A stretch of DNA of 64,000 bases from Natrinema sp. HArc-T2 (GTDB lineage Archaea; Halobacteriota; Halobacteria; Halobacteriales; Natrialbaceae), in assembly GCF_041821085.1 (NCBI RefSeq), contig NZ_JBGUAZ010000007.1:1-64000 (forward strand), in the 5' to 3' direction. Positions 16,513 to 26,155 of this stretch are shown here, piece after piece (within the stretch, counting starts at the first letter, position 1; every line of letters begins with the position of its first letter). Position numbers and translations under genes: made by a program. Below the pieces are notes generated by a model. The model saw only the letters and a list, made by a program, of their open reading frames with translations. It did no database searches and had not been told where the DNA came from.

Positions 16513-16523
16513 GGTGGGATAGT

Positions 16524-17264
16524 TCACCCAGTGAATACCTCTAAGGTATCATCAGTGATTCCCGATCGCGAATGAATCGTAACGAAGTCATCCTCCCTGA
16601 TTGTGGTCTCTCCTGTTGGAGTAATGGCTTGATCGCCTCGATCAATTCTCACTACCAGTACACTTGCGGGGATAAGGTTCTCTTTGTTGGCCTGTTGAAG
16701 CGTTTTGCCAGTGATTGGTGCACCCTCCTTCACAATGACTTCGATTACATCTGCATCTCCAGCAAGACCTGCAACACCGGTTACTGGCGAAATTGGTTCC
16801 TTTTCCCGGGGACCGAACTGAGCGTATGGGCGGACATATTCTCGATGAATAAGGCCCTCATCATCAATTTCGATACCAAGAGCTGTAATATCCTGTGCGA
16901 TGCGTGTGAGGTCATCAGTATCCATACCAACTACCTTGATTTGGAGATCTCCTTTGCCAGTCATGATCTCTCTGACGTTGATAACGCCTGGAACATCGAG
17001 AACCCGCTGGGCCTGTTCCTGCCGATCAGTCGCTGGCGTGGTACAGGTGAATAGATTTGTTAATCGACCGTCGGCTTGTTCGTAGTCCACATGAGCATGA
17101 TAGCCCTGAATAATTCCATCTTCTTCGAGACGGCGAATCCGATTACGAACAGTCGGAGCAGAGACATCTACTTTCTCAGCGATATCAGGTGCAGACGTAT
17201 GACGCCCCTCCTGCGTAAGATAATACAGTATCTCCTCGTCTATCTCATCGATACCTTTGGACAT
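16524..17264 (-). CDS. second Lrp/AsnC-type regulator with TrkA-C domain
   Basis: A 246-residue paralogue of the 12506 gene with the same order: AsnC-type helix-turn-helix (residues 1-60; HTSAPDIAEKVDVSAPTVRN), RAM-like domain (GVINVREIMTGKGDLQIKVV), and TrkA-C (residues ~165-245; VIEVIVKEGAPITGKTLQQA, TPTGETTIREDDFVTIHS). It lies upstream of a TrkA/TrkH set and may sense ions or nucleotides to set K+ uptake. Start ATG 17264. A TTTTAAC sequence near 17297-17304 is a possible TATA. The 231 bases up to 17495 hold no other gene. Confidence 0.88.
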   Translation of the reverse strand: MSKGIDEIDEEILYYLTQEGRHTSAPDIAEKVDVSAPTVRNRIRRLEEDGIIQGYHAHVDYEQADGRLTNLFTCTTPATDRQEQAQRVLDVPGVINVREIMTGKGDLQIKVVGMDTDDLTRIAQDITALGIEIDDEGLIHREYVRPYAQFGPREKEPISPVTGVAGLAGDADVIEVIVKEGAPITGKTLQQANKENLIPASVLVVRIDRGDQAITPTGETTIREDDFVTIHSRSGITDDTLEVFTG

Positions 17265-17495
17265 ACTTATATGAGATAATTGGTTCCCTTTTGGCTTTTA
17301 ACTTGACCTTTGTTCTCGATTGGAAACAGCATCAACCATCCCACATACGTGATACTGTTTGATGGAGAAGTAGGGATTTCACGGCGGACACGGTATCTCA
17401 AGGCCGATAAACGATAGGAAAGAATTCTGGGGTTGAAGAAACGCATCCGTAAATCTAGCGGAAGTTATTTTGCTTTCCAGAATAGCGGTCCATGT

Positions 17496-17846
17496 ATGAG
17501 CAATTCAGACGACGAACGATCTCTCTCAGAGCGGCTCCCAGATGCCCTTGTTGAGCAACTTGACACCCTTGAGCCGCCAGAACTTCGCACAGTACACGAA
17601 TACGTCGAACAGATTCTTGAAGAAGCTCATCCGCCGATAGAGAAACAGATCCGCGAAGAAGCGAAAGGTGATGTTCTCGCCATTGAGGATGAGGAAGTAT
17701 ACACATTAGTCAAAATGCGGTCTCCTGATACGGGTGATTCGGACAGTGACTCACCCCCTGTTTCCCTCTACCACGTGACTCGAGAGAGACATCCAGATGG
17801 AGAAGAAGCCCTCAACTGGTCATTTCTCGGCGATCTGGAAGAGTGA
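17496..17846 (+). CDS. acidic haloarchaeal hypothetical protein
   Basis: A 116-residue strongly acidic protein (MSNSDDERSLSERLPDALVE and onward). Residues 20-50 form a helix with PPELRTVHEYVEQILEE, and the C-terminal part LYHVTRERHPDGEEALNWSF looks like a beta hairpin. The start at 17496 is chosen over an upstream frame that has basic composition. Similar short proteins occur in other haloarchaea without assigned function. The following 268 bases, up to trkA, contain only short, non-acidic frames that look like decayed coding sequence. Confidence 0.6.
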   Translation: MSNSDDERSLSERLPDALVEQLDTLEPPELRTVHEYVEQILEEAHPPIEKQIREEAKGDVLAIEDEEVYTLVKMRSPDTGDSDSDSPPVSLYHVTRERHPDGEEALNWSFLGDLEE

Positions 17847-18114
17847 TCTGCTAATGCAATCTCCTGTAGAATCTATTGTTGTTCCACGTTGTTCTAGTTT
17901 CCACCGAGGCGAACGCACGGGACATGGCAGCTATCTTCGAACGCTATCAGTTCTACCGCGTCACAGGTATCCATGCCGTAGAAAAGGCGATGGCTCCCTT
18001 GTGGAGAGCATTGGCGAACAAACGGACGGAACAGTCATGATGGCACGTGGGCCAGCGGAGTCTCCCATGTCGATTCGGGAAGCAATCGTGCAGCGACTCA
18101 AGGTGTGAGTATAC

Positions 18115-18801
18115 ATGTATATTATCATCGTTGGAGCAGGCGATATCGGAACGCCATTGATCAATATCGCGACTCGGTCGGGCAACGAAGTCGTCGTCAT
18201 CGAGAACGACGAAGAACGGGCTGATCGAGTTGCCGGTGAGTACGATTGTCTGATTCTCAATGCCGATGCGACGGCCCATGGGACACTCATGGATGCCGGG
18301 ATCGAAGAGGCAGACGCCCTAATCAGCACGACCGACCGAGACGCGACCAACATCATGGTCTGTCTGCTCGCCCAAGAACACGAGGTTCCAGCAGTCGTCT
18401 CAGTCGTGCACGATCCAGAACACATGAACGTGTTTCGCCAGATCGGCGTCAATACGATGGAAAATCCGCAAGAACTCATCGCCGAATATCTCTACCGGGC
18501 GATTGCTCGTCCCGCGATCGTCGACTACATGCGAATCGGCGACGAGGCGGAGGTCTTCGAGATCACTGTCACCGAAAATGCCCCGATCGCCGGCAAAACG
18601 ATCGTCGAGGCAGCGGAGGAAAGGGTCCTCCCCGACGACGTCCTGATCGTCGCGATCGAACGCGAAGGACAGGACCCACCACTTACTCCGAAAGGAGGGA
18701 TGGAGATCCAAGCCGGTGATCTGCTGACCGTCTATTCGGCGTTCGGCGCTGACCCCGAACTGACTGACGTGTTCGGTCATCCTGAAGACCGAGTTAAATG
18801 A
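18115..18801 (+). CDS. trkA: Trk potassium uptake regulator TrkA
   Basis: A 228-residue cytoplasmic protein. The Rossmann motif GAGDIG (residues 7-12) starts the TrkA-N (RCK_N) domain that binds NAD(H) or ATP and gates TrkH. VIENDEERADRVAGEYDCLI and NADATAHGTL follow the usual order. Residues ~140-225 are TrkA-C (VFEITVTENAPIAGKTIVEA, then LTPKGGMEIQAGDLLTVYSA). trkH lies 126 bases downstream on the same strand, so the pair probably forms one transcription unit. A close paralogue is encoded at 20909-21595. Confidence 0.93.
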   Translation: MYIIIVGAGDIGTPLINIATRSGNEVVVIENDEERADRVAGEYDCLILNADATAHGTLMDAGIEEADALISTTDRDATNIMVCLLAQEHEVPAVVSVVHDPEHMNVFRQIGVNTMENPQELIAEYLYRAIARPAIVDYMRIGDEAEVFEITVTENAPIAGKTIVEAAEERVLPDDVLIVAIEREGQDPPLTPKGGMEIQAGDLLTVYSAFGADPELTDVFGHPEDRVK

Positions 18802-18927
18802 CAACCGAAATGAGGAGTCGAAGCGGTAATCTGTACTTTCTAAACCATTTATGTCAGAAATATCGCTTAAAATGGATGGCCAGTACATCGATGCAAATAA
18901 AAATTCGACGATGAAGGTGGGATGTGT

Positions 18928-20478
18928 ATGAACGATGCGATGGAAACAATCAGCCGAGACTTGGGGCGCATATTTCAAGCGCTGGCCGGGTTACTGTTTG
19001 TCTCGCTGCTCATCCCGCTTGTCTGGGGAGAGTACTGGGCGATGCCGGCTCTCATCGTCTCCGGGTTACTCCCGCTTGGGATCGGCTACCTCTTGACATC
19101 GACGTTTCGGGAGGCGACCCAGCCTGGGAAGTTACACGGGATGATCATCGCCGCGACGGGCTGGTTCTGTGTCGCGCTCTTCGGATCGGTCCCGTTCCTC
19201 CTCATTGCGTGGACCGTTGAGCTTGGACTACCAGTCCTCGAGACGCCGGCACAGACGGAGACACTCGCGGCGTTTACCAATCCACTCAACGCCGTCTTCG
19301 AGAGTATGAGCGGCTTTACCGGGACTGGCCTGACGATGACCGACAACGAGGAGGTCTTACCACGGACGCTGCAGTGGTGGCGATCGTTCATCGAGTGGGT
19401 CGGTGGCGTCGGCGTGATCGTCCTGACGACGGCGATCCTCGCCCGCCCTGGCAGTGGATCACTGACGCTCTATGAGAGCGAAGCGCGATCCGAACGGATT
19501 CATCCGAGTATCGTCTCCACGGTGCAGACGATCTGGTGGATCTTCCTCCTCTTTACGTTCGTCTCGATCCTGTTACTCTGGGTTGTCGGGATGCCTCTCT
19601 GGGGCGCAATCAACCACGCGATGACAGGACTCTCAACTGGTGGATTCTCGATTACCGACAACTCGATCGCCACCTACGACAGCGCCGCTATCGACTTCGC
19701 ACTCCTGCCGATCATGCTGCTCGGTAGTATCGCCTTCCCAGTGCACTATCTCATCCTGCAAGGCGACCTCCGAAATCTCTATACGGATCTCCAGACTCGA
19801 TGGGTATTCATCTACATGAGCGCTGGCACGCTCGCTCTTACCGCGCTCGTCTACGTCACCGAAACGTATGATACCCTGTTTACGGCGTTTCGGTACAGCT
19901 CCTTCCAATTCGTCTCGGCGGCGACCTGCGCTGGCTTCCAAACTGCAGTCGATTCGACGAATGTCGCGCTTGGCCGGTGGCCAGCACAGGCCCAACTCAC
20001 GGTGGTCTTCGGGATGATTGTTGGCGGTGCAGCTGGGTCGACAGTCGGCGGAATCAAGCTCATCCGGGCGCTCACGCTATTAAAAGGAATTCGCTTCCGT
20101 ATCATGGATGTCTTTTATCCAAAGACAGCCGTCCGCCGGCTGGAAATCAACGGTCGCCGTCTCAACGAACAGGAAGTCCGCCAAGAGTTCGAGGAAGCGG
20201 CCATTATCGGCTTTCTCTGGTTTGTCTTCCTTGGCATTGGGATGTTTGTGCTTCTCCTAATACTTCCACAGGGGGAGTACACCCTCGAAAACGTCATCTT
20301 CGAGGTCGCAAGCGCACAGGGCAACGTCGGCCTCTCCGCGGGCATCACCGGGCCGGAGTCGCTTCCGACGCTTGGGAAACTCATGTTCTTGTTCAATATG
20401 TGGATCGGTCGCCTCGAGATCATCCCCGTGCTAGTGACGCTTCGGGCAATCTTCCGCCGGGGTGGAATATACCAATGA
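18928..20478 (+). CDS. trkH: Trk potassium uptake channel subunit TrkH
   Basis: A 516-residue membrane protein of the TrkH/KtrB superfamily with four repeated M1-P-M2 units. The selectivity-filter loops are visible: ESMSGFTGTGLTM, ALTGLSTGGFSI (as MTGLSTGGFSITDNS), ATCAGFQTA, and AQGNVGLSAGIT near the end; the conserved Gly of each filter is present. It forms the K+-conducting dimer, gated by the TrkA ring encoded just upstream. The start is either ATG at 18928 or at 18922. The last codons overlap the small membrane protein gene (ATGA). Salt-in haloarchaea rely on such uptake for osmotic balance. Confidence 0.92.
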   Translation: MNDAMETISRDLGRIFQALAGLLFVSLLIPLVWGEYWAMPALIVSGLLPLGIGYLLTSTFREATQPGKLHGMIIAATGWFCVALFGSVPFLLIAWTVELGLPVLETPAQTETLAAFTNPLNAVFESMSGFTGTGLTMTDNEEVLPRTLQWWRSFIEWVGGVGVIVLTTAILARPGSGSLTLYESEARSERIHPSIVSTVQTIWWIFLLFTFVSILLLWVVGMPLWGAINHAMTGLSTGGFSITDNSIATYDSAAIDFALLPIMLLGSIAFPVHYLILQGDLRNLYTDLQTRWVFIYMSAGTLALTALVYVTETYDTLFTAFRYSSFQFVSAATCAGFQTAVDSTNVALGRWPAQAQLTVVFGMIVGGAAGSTVGGIKLIRALTLLKGIRFRIMDVFYPKTAVRRLEINGRRLNEQEVRQEFEEAAIIGFLWFVFLGIGMFVLLLILPQGEYTLENVIFEVASAQGNVGLSAGITGPESLPTLGKLMFLFNMWIGRLEIIPVLVTLRAIFRRGGIYQ

Positions 20479-20690
20479 ATCTTCGCGACCTCCCGGTCGT
20501 TGGAGAACTCCTTGGGGCAGGTGCTGAGGATCGGGTCTTCGATGTACTGCTGCTTATTGGTCCACTGATGATTCTTTTCATCGCTGTCGTGGGACGGTCG
20601 ATTCTCACATCTGCTGGTGCAATCATCTATATATTATCATTCATCTCATACATAATTTACCGTAGTATAAGCACTTCTGGAATCGCGTAG
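20475..20690 (+). CDS. small membrane protein coupled to trkH
   Basis: ATG at 20475 overlaps the trkH stop (ATGA), indicating translational coupling. The 71-residue product has a polar N-terminus (MNLRDLPVVGELLGAGAEDR) and two hydrophobic helices (VFDVLLLIGPLMILFIAVVG and AGAIIYILSFISYIIY). Its position suggests an accessory subunit of the Trk system, though no family is recognised. The following 218 bases, up to the convergent second trkA, contain no gene. Confidence 0.65.
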   Translation: MNLRDLPVVGELLGAGAEDRVFDVLLLIGPLMILFIAVVGRSILTSAGAIIYILSFISYIIYRSISTSGIA

Positions 20691-20908
20691 TACGCGCTCC
20701 AGATCAAGGGATTTGAGCAGCGAGACGTACAAGATTCAGTTAGCGCCGAAACATCAGCCGCAAGTCTCAGCCGACTGTTTCCGTCGCCTTGTCTATTTTC
20801 CCCCGGTTTCGGTTGATATACACGTCTAAATAGTAATTCGTTTGAATTTATGTCCTCAATGAGGGGAGTTGTCGAAAGTCACGAGTCCATCGTCGTTCGG
20901 TTCAGGCG

Positions 20909-21595
20909 TCATTTCACCCGGTCCTCGTAATGGCCGAACACGTTTGTCAGTTCGGGTTCGGCACCAAATCCTGAGTAGACGGTTAACAGATCGCCGGTCT
21001 GGATGGTCGTGCTTCCCTTTGGAGTAATCGGCGGCTCCTGTCCTTCACGTTCGATGGCAACGATCAGCACATCGTCGGGAATTATTTCTTCATTCGCGGC
21101 CTCGAGGATCGTTTTTCCGATAATCGGCGCGTTTTCAGTGACTCGGATCTCGAAGACCTCCGCCTCCTCGCCGATTCGCATGTAGTCGACGATAGCGGGG
21201 CGAGCAACCGACCGATACAGGTACTCCGCGATGAGTTCCTGGGGGTTCTCCATGGTGTTGACGCCGATCTGGCGAAACACGTTCATGTGCTCGGGGTCGT
21301 GCACGACTGAGACGATCGACGGTACCTCGTGTTCCTGCGCGAGCAGACAGACCATGATATTGGTCGCGTCCCGGTCGGTCGTGCTGATCAGGGCGTCAGC
21401 CTTCCCGATTCCAGCGTCGATGAGCGCTTCATGGGCCGTGGCGTCGTCGTTTAAGATCAGGCAGTCGTACTCACCGGCGGCCCGATCCGCGCGTTCGGGA
21501 TCTTTCTCGATGACGACGACCTCGTTTCCCGATCGAGTCGCGATATCGATCAGCGGAATCCCGATATCGCCCGCACCGACGACGATGATATACAT
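20909..21595 (-). CDS. trkA: second TrkA-type regulator
   Basis: A 228-residue near-duplicate of the 18115 TrkA, with the same GAGDIG Rossmann motif and most residues identical along the length (for example EVVVIEKDPERADRAAGEYD against EVVVIENDEERADRVAGEYD). The TrkA-C half carries ITPKGSTTIQTGDLLTVYSG. ATG at 21595. It sits between the two trkH genes on the opposite strand, so the two TrkA and two TrkH genes look like a duplicated and partly inverted set. Either TrkA could serve either channel. Confidence 0.92.
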   Translation of the reverse strand: MYIIVVGAGDIGIPLIDIATRSGNEVVVIEKDPERADRAAGEYDCLILNDDATAHEALIDAGIGKADALISTTDRDATNIMVCLLAQEHEVPSIVSVVHDPEHMNVFRQIGVNTMENPQELIAEYLYRSVARPAIVDYMRIGEEAEVFEIRVTENAPIIGKTILEAANEEIIPDDVLIVAIEREGQEPPITPKGSTTIQTGDLLTVYSGFGAEPELTNVFGHYEDRVK

Positions 21596-21710
21596 TGTGC
21601 TAAGCTTGTCGCGTCTCGGATGAAAACATACCGCTTCGGCACTGCTCGCCCCCATCTCCCGGCCTCGAGCGACAGTCAGCTGAATTCGTTCGGCGGACGG
21701 CCGTCACCAC

Positions 21711-21956
21711 TTACTGATCCCAGGGAGGTCGCTGTCGTCGTCGCTTCGACTGTTCCTCCGATTCAGCCAGGATTCGCTCGATCGCCCACCCAGCCCACAG
21801 AAAGACGATCGCCATGAATACGACCATCTCGATCCGGACGACCGATCCATGTCGAACCGTGAGGACAAGTGCCATGATTGCCACCGCTGTAGCGACGACA
21901 CCGAACACGTCGTAAAACGAGTGTGGGTGGCGAACACTTGGCAATTGTACGTTCAT
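21711..21956 (-). CDS. small two-helix membrane protein
   Basis: An 81-residue protein with two hydrophobic helices (SFYDVFGVVATAVAIMALVL and IEMVVFMAIVFLWAGWAIER) and a basic, Arg/Gln-rich tail, giving a predicted cytoplasmic C-terminus. It is encoded between the second trkA and the divergent second trkH. Function unknown; its location suggests an ion-transport accessory. ATG at 21956. Confidence 0.55.
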   Translation of the reverse strand: MNVQLPSVRHPHSFYDVFGVVATAVAIMALVLTVRHGSVVRIEMVVFMAIVFLWAGWAIERILAESEEQSKRRRQRPPWDQ

Positions 21957-22191
21957 AGGTCACACTACGCACGGTTCGTATAAAGTACCTGTACCCGTCT
22001 CGCGTCGGTGCCACGAGCTCAGAATCGGCGCTCGCGGTGGTGATACTGTCGGATACCATCCCGCCGCACGGAGCGAGCGGCGGCCGGATTGAGGACGCCG
22101 GGCAGCGCGTCGGTCACGATGGATTCATTACGGCCTTAGCGAAATGCCGTTACAACCGTGTCCAGACGTGACTCCGTGAGTGGGGGGTTCT

Positions 22192-23730
22192 ATGCGGCTC
22201 CGAACTGAGTGGCGCGCCAGCTTCGCGCTCGTCGGGACCGTCCTCAAGTATCTCTCCGTTCCGTTAGTGATCCCAATCGTCGTGGCGCTCATTTACGGCG
22301 ACCCGGTGTTCCCGTTCGTCGCGACGATCGCACTGACGATCGCCGTTGGCCACGGCCTCGAGCAACTCGACCTCGATCCGGACCTGCAGATCCGGGAGGC
22401 GATGCTGTTCGTCGCGATCTCGTGGCTCGCCGTCGCCGCCGTCGGCGCGGTCCCGTATGTGCTCGCTGGCTGGGGAACCGAATCGACGCTTGCCGACCCA
22501 GTCAACGCGCTGTTTGAGTCGATGTCTGGCTTTACGACCACTGGGGCCACCGTCCTCGGGGAGATCTCTCTTGAGCGCCACTCTCACGCCGTGATGATGT
22601 GGCGACAGCTCACGCAGTGGCTCGGCGGGATGGGGATCATCGTCTTGATGGTCGCGATCCTGCCAGAGATCGCCGTCAGCGGTGCCCAACTCATCGAGTC
22701 GGAGGCGCCGGGTCCGGAGCTACAGAAACTGACCCCGCGGATCGCCGAGACGGCACGGATCCTCTGGCTCGTCTACTTCGCTTTTACTGCTATCTATATC
22801 GCGCTGCTCTATGGCTTTCATCTTGCAGGGATGGCACCGAACATGGGGCTGTACAACGCCATCGCCCACGGGTTCACAACGCTCCCGACGGGCGGGTTCT
22901 CCCCAGAGGCCGACAGCGTCGCGGCCTTTTCTGCGATCGTCCAGTGGACGGCAATCCCCTTCATGATCATCGCCGGGACGAACTTCGCCCTGTTCTGGCA
23001 CGTCTTCAGCGGTGACGGTCATCGCTTCGTTCGAAACACCGAGTTTCGCGCCTACATCGCCGCGATCGCCGGGCTGACCGTCCTCCTCGCTGGAATGCTC
23101 TATGCCGGTGCCGCGCCAGCGCTATCGGGCCTCGGCGGCGTGACCGAGGGCGTCCTCGGGAACTCGCTACGCCAGAGCGCCTTCCAGATCGGATCGCTGC
23201 TGACCTCAACCGGTTACGCGACCAGCGACTTCGTCGAGTGGACCTCGACGGGGAAGATCGTCCTCCTGTTTGCCATGTTAGTCGGCGGCTGCGCCGGGTC
23301 GACCGGCGGTGGCGTCAAAGTGGTTCGATGGGTGATCATTTTCAAGGTCCTCCGACGGGAACTGTTGACAGCCTCTCACCCCGAAGTCGTTCGACCAGTC
23401 CGTCTCGGCGGTAACGTCGTCGACGAGGACGCGATCCGCGGCGTCCTCGGCTTCACGTTCATGTATCTCCTCATCTTCGCCATCGCAACGCTGTTCATCG
23501 CGCTCGATGCCAGCCGTATCGGCTACACGTTGACGCCGCTCGAAGCATTCAGCGCCAGTCTCGCGACGATTGGCAATATTGGTCCTGGGTTCGGCTCGCT
23601 CGGCCCGTTTGGGAGCTACCTCGAGTTTCCGGATAGCTCGAAGCTCGTGATGGTCTTTCTCATGTGGATTGGCCGCCTCGAGATCATTCCTGTGCTTGTG
23701 CTGTTCACTGGTGGCTTCTGGACACGCTGA
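22192..23730 (+). CDS. trkH: second TrkH-type potassium uptake protein
   Basis: A 512-residue TrkH/KtrB-type membrane protein with four filter loops: ESMSGFTTTGATV, GFTTLPTGGFSPE, STGYATSDF, and IGNIGPGFGSLG. The conserved GGCAGSTGGGVKV segment precedes the fourth unit. It is clearly related to but divergent from the 18928 TrkH. ATG at 22192 (MRLRTEWRAS) is preferred to the GTG at 22180. No TrkA follows directly; the second TrkA is encoded divergently upstream. Downstream is the convergent antiporter gene. Confidence 0.92.
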   Translation: MRLRTEWRASFALVGTVLKYLSVPLVIPIVVALIYGDPVFPFVATIALTIAVGHGLEQLDLDPDLQIREAMLFVAISWLAVAAVGAVPYVLAGWGTESTLADPVNALFESMSGFTTTGATVLGEISLERHSHAVMMWRQLTQWLGGMGIIVLMVAILPEIAVSGAQLIESEAPGPELQKLTPRIAETARILWLVYFAFTAIYIALLYGFHLAGMAPNMGLYNAIAHGFTTLPTGGFSPEADSVAAFSAIVQWTAIPFMIIAGTNFALFWHVFSGDGHRFVRNTEFRAYIAAIAGLTVLLAGMLYAGAAPALSGLGGVTEGVLGNSLRQSAFQIGSLLTSTGYATSDFVEWTSTGKIVLLFAMLVGGCAGSTGGGVKVVRWVIIFKVLRRELLTASHPEVVRPVRLGGNVVDEDAIRGVLGFTFMYLLIFAIATLFIALDASRIGYTLTPLEAFSASLATIGNIGPGFGSLGPFGSYLEFPDSSKLVMVFLMWIGRLEIIPVLVLFTGGFWTR

Positions 23731-23793
23731 ATATCATTCAAATTGTCATACCTGGCTAAAGTCCTGTTCTCTCACTGGGTGTTGAGTCCACGG

Positions 23794-25665
23794 TTAGGTA
23801 CGGAGATGCGGGTGGCACTGCTCGAGTGCCTCGTGAACCGCGTTTCGGCGGCCAACGAACGTGAGGTGGTCTCCGTGTTGAAGCGTCAAGTCTGCATCAG
23901 GGACCTCCGACTCACCATTGCGACTAACGAGTGCGACTAAGACGCCATCTGGGAGCTCTTGGTCGAGTTCGCGGATCGATTTTCCGACCAGTTTTTCGGC
24001 CGTCACCTCGATTTCTTGAACGTCACCGGTTCGTCCGAGTTCAGTCATCCACTCCGAGAGGGCTGGTCGTTCGATCGCATTATCCATCGACTGAGCGATC
24101 GATTCATCAGCTGCAATCGCTCGAACACCCAGGTCTTCGAACGCGTCGGCATTCCCTGGTGTGTTCACTCGAGCGATGACCGTCTCATTGTCGAACTTCG
24201 AGTTTGCGAGCTGGGCGATGAGGAGATTTGCATCGTCGTCACCCGTCGCTGCGGCGACGATCTTCGCGTTCGCCGCGCCCGCAGATTGCAGGACGGACGT
24301 GTCCGTTCCATCGCCATGGTGGACGGTGAATCCAGCGTTCCGTGCTGCCTCGACTTTTTCTTGGTCATTGTCGATAATGATCACGTTTTCACCACGATCC
24401 TCCAGCCGTTCGGCGAGGCCGCGACCGACACGACCGCCGCCGACAACGATTACGCGCATTGGTAGTACCTTGAGTGCTTGTGCGATGTGCCTGGCAAACC
24501 CTCCTTCGAAAACGACCGTTGTCAGAATCACCAGAAACACGGTCCCGACGAGAACGGTCGCTGCTTCGGGGTTCGACGACCGGAGCTCGAGTGCGAAGAG
24601 TGTTGCCACGCTTGCTGGGATAATACCGCGAGGACCAACTCCACTCATAAATAGTTGCTCGCGGAACGAAAAGTGCTCGCCGTACGTACAGAGGAGGACT
24701 GCGACAGGTCGGATGACCGCTACCACAACGAAGACAACCACGATACCACCGACCCCGAGTGAGAGAAGGTCCTCAAACGAAAGAAGTGTCGTGAGAGATA
24801 TGAACACAAATGAGAGGACGATCAGCGTGATATCGCCCTTGAACGCCGCAATTTCCTCCTCATACGGGACGCCAGCGTTCCCGAGGAGCAGCCCGGCTGT
24901 CGCAACTGCCGCGATGCCTGCCTCCGTGATAATCGCGTTTGCGATTCCGTAGGTGGCAAGTGCTCCGACAAGAACGATGAGGCGCGAGTTTCGGACGGCG
25001 TTCGACGGCGAGAGATCGACGTGGGTGAGCAGATACCAAAGAACGCCTGCTGTCAGGACACCGATGAGGAGACCGATCCCGAGCCGAGACACGAACTCTT
25101 CGACCAGAACCTGCAGTTCGCTCTCCTCGGAGACGACCATCTCGAAGACGGCGACTGCTAAGATCGCAGCCGTGACGTCGTTGACGATCCCTTCCGTCTC
25201 GAGCGCTGCCGCCACGCGGTCTCGAACCGGCACCACATCTAAAATCGGTGTAATCACCGTCGGCCCGGTCGCGATGAGGAGTGAACCGACGAGAAACGAC
25301 AGCTCCCATGAGACATTGAGTGCGAATCGGACAACAACAGCTGTCCCGACGAGAGCGATAAGTGCGCCTACCGTGATCAACCGAATCGCTTCACGCGGTG
25401 TCTGTCGGAGCTTCGTGAGTTTCAGATGGAAGGCACCCTCAAAGACGATAATCGCGACTGACAGTCCAACGATCGCTGAGAGGGGTCCAGGTCCGCCGAG
25501 TGATTCTAATCCGATAATGTCGAGTCCTTCAGGCCCAACAGCGACCCCTGCGAGAATCAGAAAGAGGACACTGGGAATCTCCAAGCGATCGGCTAACACT
25601 TGGGAAGCGACGCCCAGCCCTAAGATGATCACGACGAGGGAAATTAATGCAGAACCGGCACTCAC
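23794..25665 (-). CDS. CPA-family Na+(K+)/H+ antiporter with TrkA-N and TrkA-C domains
   Basis: A 623-residue protein. Residues 1-390 hold about 12 hydrophobic segments of a monovalent cation/proton antiporter, including the LAGVAVGPEGLDIIG loop and GSLLIATGPTVITPILD, the region holding the transport-site helix. Then comes a TrkA-N domain (VIVVGGGRVGRGLAERLEDR, IIIDNDQEKVEAARNAGFTV) and a TrkA-C domain (QEIEVTAEKLVGKSIRELDQ). GTG at 25665 is chosen because TTTATAG at 25701-25707 (minus strand) places the mRNA start about 12 bases before it. It completes the ion-homeostasis block by exporting Na+ or adjusting K+ and pH, with nucleotide gating. Confidence 0.9.
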   Translation of the reverse strand: MSAGSALISLVVIILGLGVASQVLADRLEIPSVLFLILAGVAVGPEGLDIIGLESLGGPGPLSAIVGLSVAIIVFEGAFHLKLTKLRQTPREAIRLITVGALIALVGTAVVVRFALNVSWELSFLVGSLLIATGPTVITPILDVVPVRDRVAAALETEGIVNDVTAAILAVAVFEMVVSEESELQVLVEEFVSRLGIGLLIGVLTAGVLWYLLTHVDLSPSNAVRNSRLIVLVGALATYGIANAIITEAGIAAVATAGLLLGNAGVPYEEEIAAFKGDITLIVLSFVFISLTTLLSFEDLLSLGVGGIVVVFVVVAVIRPVAVLLCTYGEHFSFREQLFMSGVGPRGIIPASVATLFALELRSSNPEAATVLVGTVFLVILTTVVFEGGFARHIAQALKVLPMRVIVVGGGRVGRGLAERLEDRGENVIIIDNDQEKVEAARNAGFTVHHGDGTDTSVLQSAGAANAKIVAAATGDDDANLLIAQLANSKFDNETVIARVNTPGNADAFEDLGVRAIAADESIAQSMDNAIERPALSEWMTELGRTGDVQEIEVTAEKLVGKSIRELDQELPDGVLVALVSRNGESEVPDADLTLQHGDHLTFVGRRNAVHEALEQCHPHLRT

Positions 25666-25783
25666 AGGGAATGCACCTAGTTGATCGACTCGACTCCTAC
25701 TATAAAGCAATCGTGAAATCCGCTGCAGTCAGTGACGAACTCGATTCTGAGCGATTAGCTTGCGCTCTCGCTCCCACCTGCTG

Positions 25784-26149
25784 TTAGCGTTCTGCACCGT
25801 AGACGATTTTCGAGGGGGCTTCGTAGCCACAGTCTGGACAGTCGAACCATCGTTTGACCTTCGCACCAGTGGCAGATTTCTGGCCGACGATGACGTCGTT
25901 GTTTGGACACTCAGGACAAGCGAGTTCAGGGGCTGGGCGGTTCCGGAGTTCATCCCGAACGCTGGTCGCTTCTTTTGTCTCGAAGCCGTGCGACCACACT
26001 GGATAGCCGTCGACGAGGATCGCTGCCCGCCACTTGTACGCGTAGGAGTCCGGGGCACGATGCAGGACTGCTCGCGCTCCAGTCTCCGTGTTTCGATATG
26101 CCAGCGTGGGTGTTCGACTCTCTCGTGTCCAGTTGGTGATTCGGGGCAT
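25784..26149 (-). CDS. haloarchaeal zinc-ribbon protein (DUF7568-like)
   Basis: A 121-residue protein with an N-terminal part TNWTRESRTPTLAYRNTETG and RWRAAILVDGYPVW-type strands (here YKWRAAILVDGYPVWSHGFE), then a zinc ribbon CPECPNND and CPDCGYEAPS. I recognise it as a widespread haloarchaeal family. Its function is not known; the fold suggests nucleic-acid or protein binding. The start is ATG 26149, seven bases after the stop of the upstream 26156 gene, so the two form an operon. Confidence 0.75.
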   Translation of the reverse strand: MPRITNWTRESRTPTLAYRNTETGARAVLHRAPDSYAYKWRAAILVDGYPVWSHGFETKEATSVRDELRNRPAPELACPECPNNDVIVGQKSATGAKVKRWFDCPDCGYEAPSKIVYGAER

Positions 26150-26155
26150 GAGTAC

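Noticed and set aside
17857-18108. Possible gene before trkA (GEQTDGTVMMARGPAESPMS segment)
   Set aside because: A short conserved-looking piece is present but no frame with a start and haloarchaeal composition; at most a remnant.
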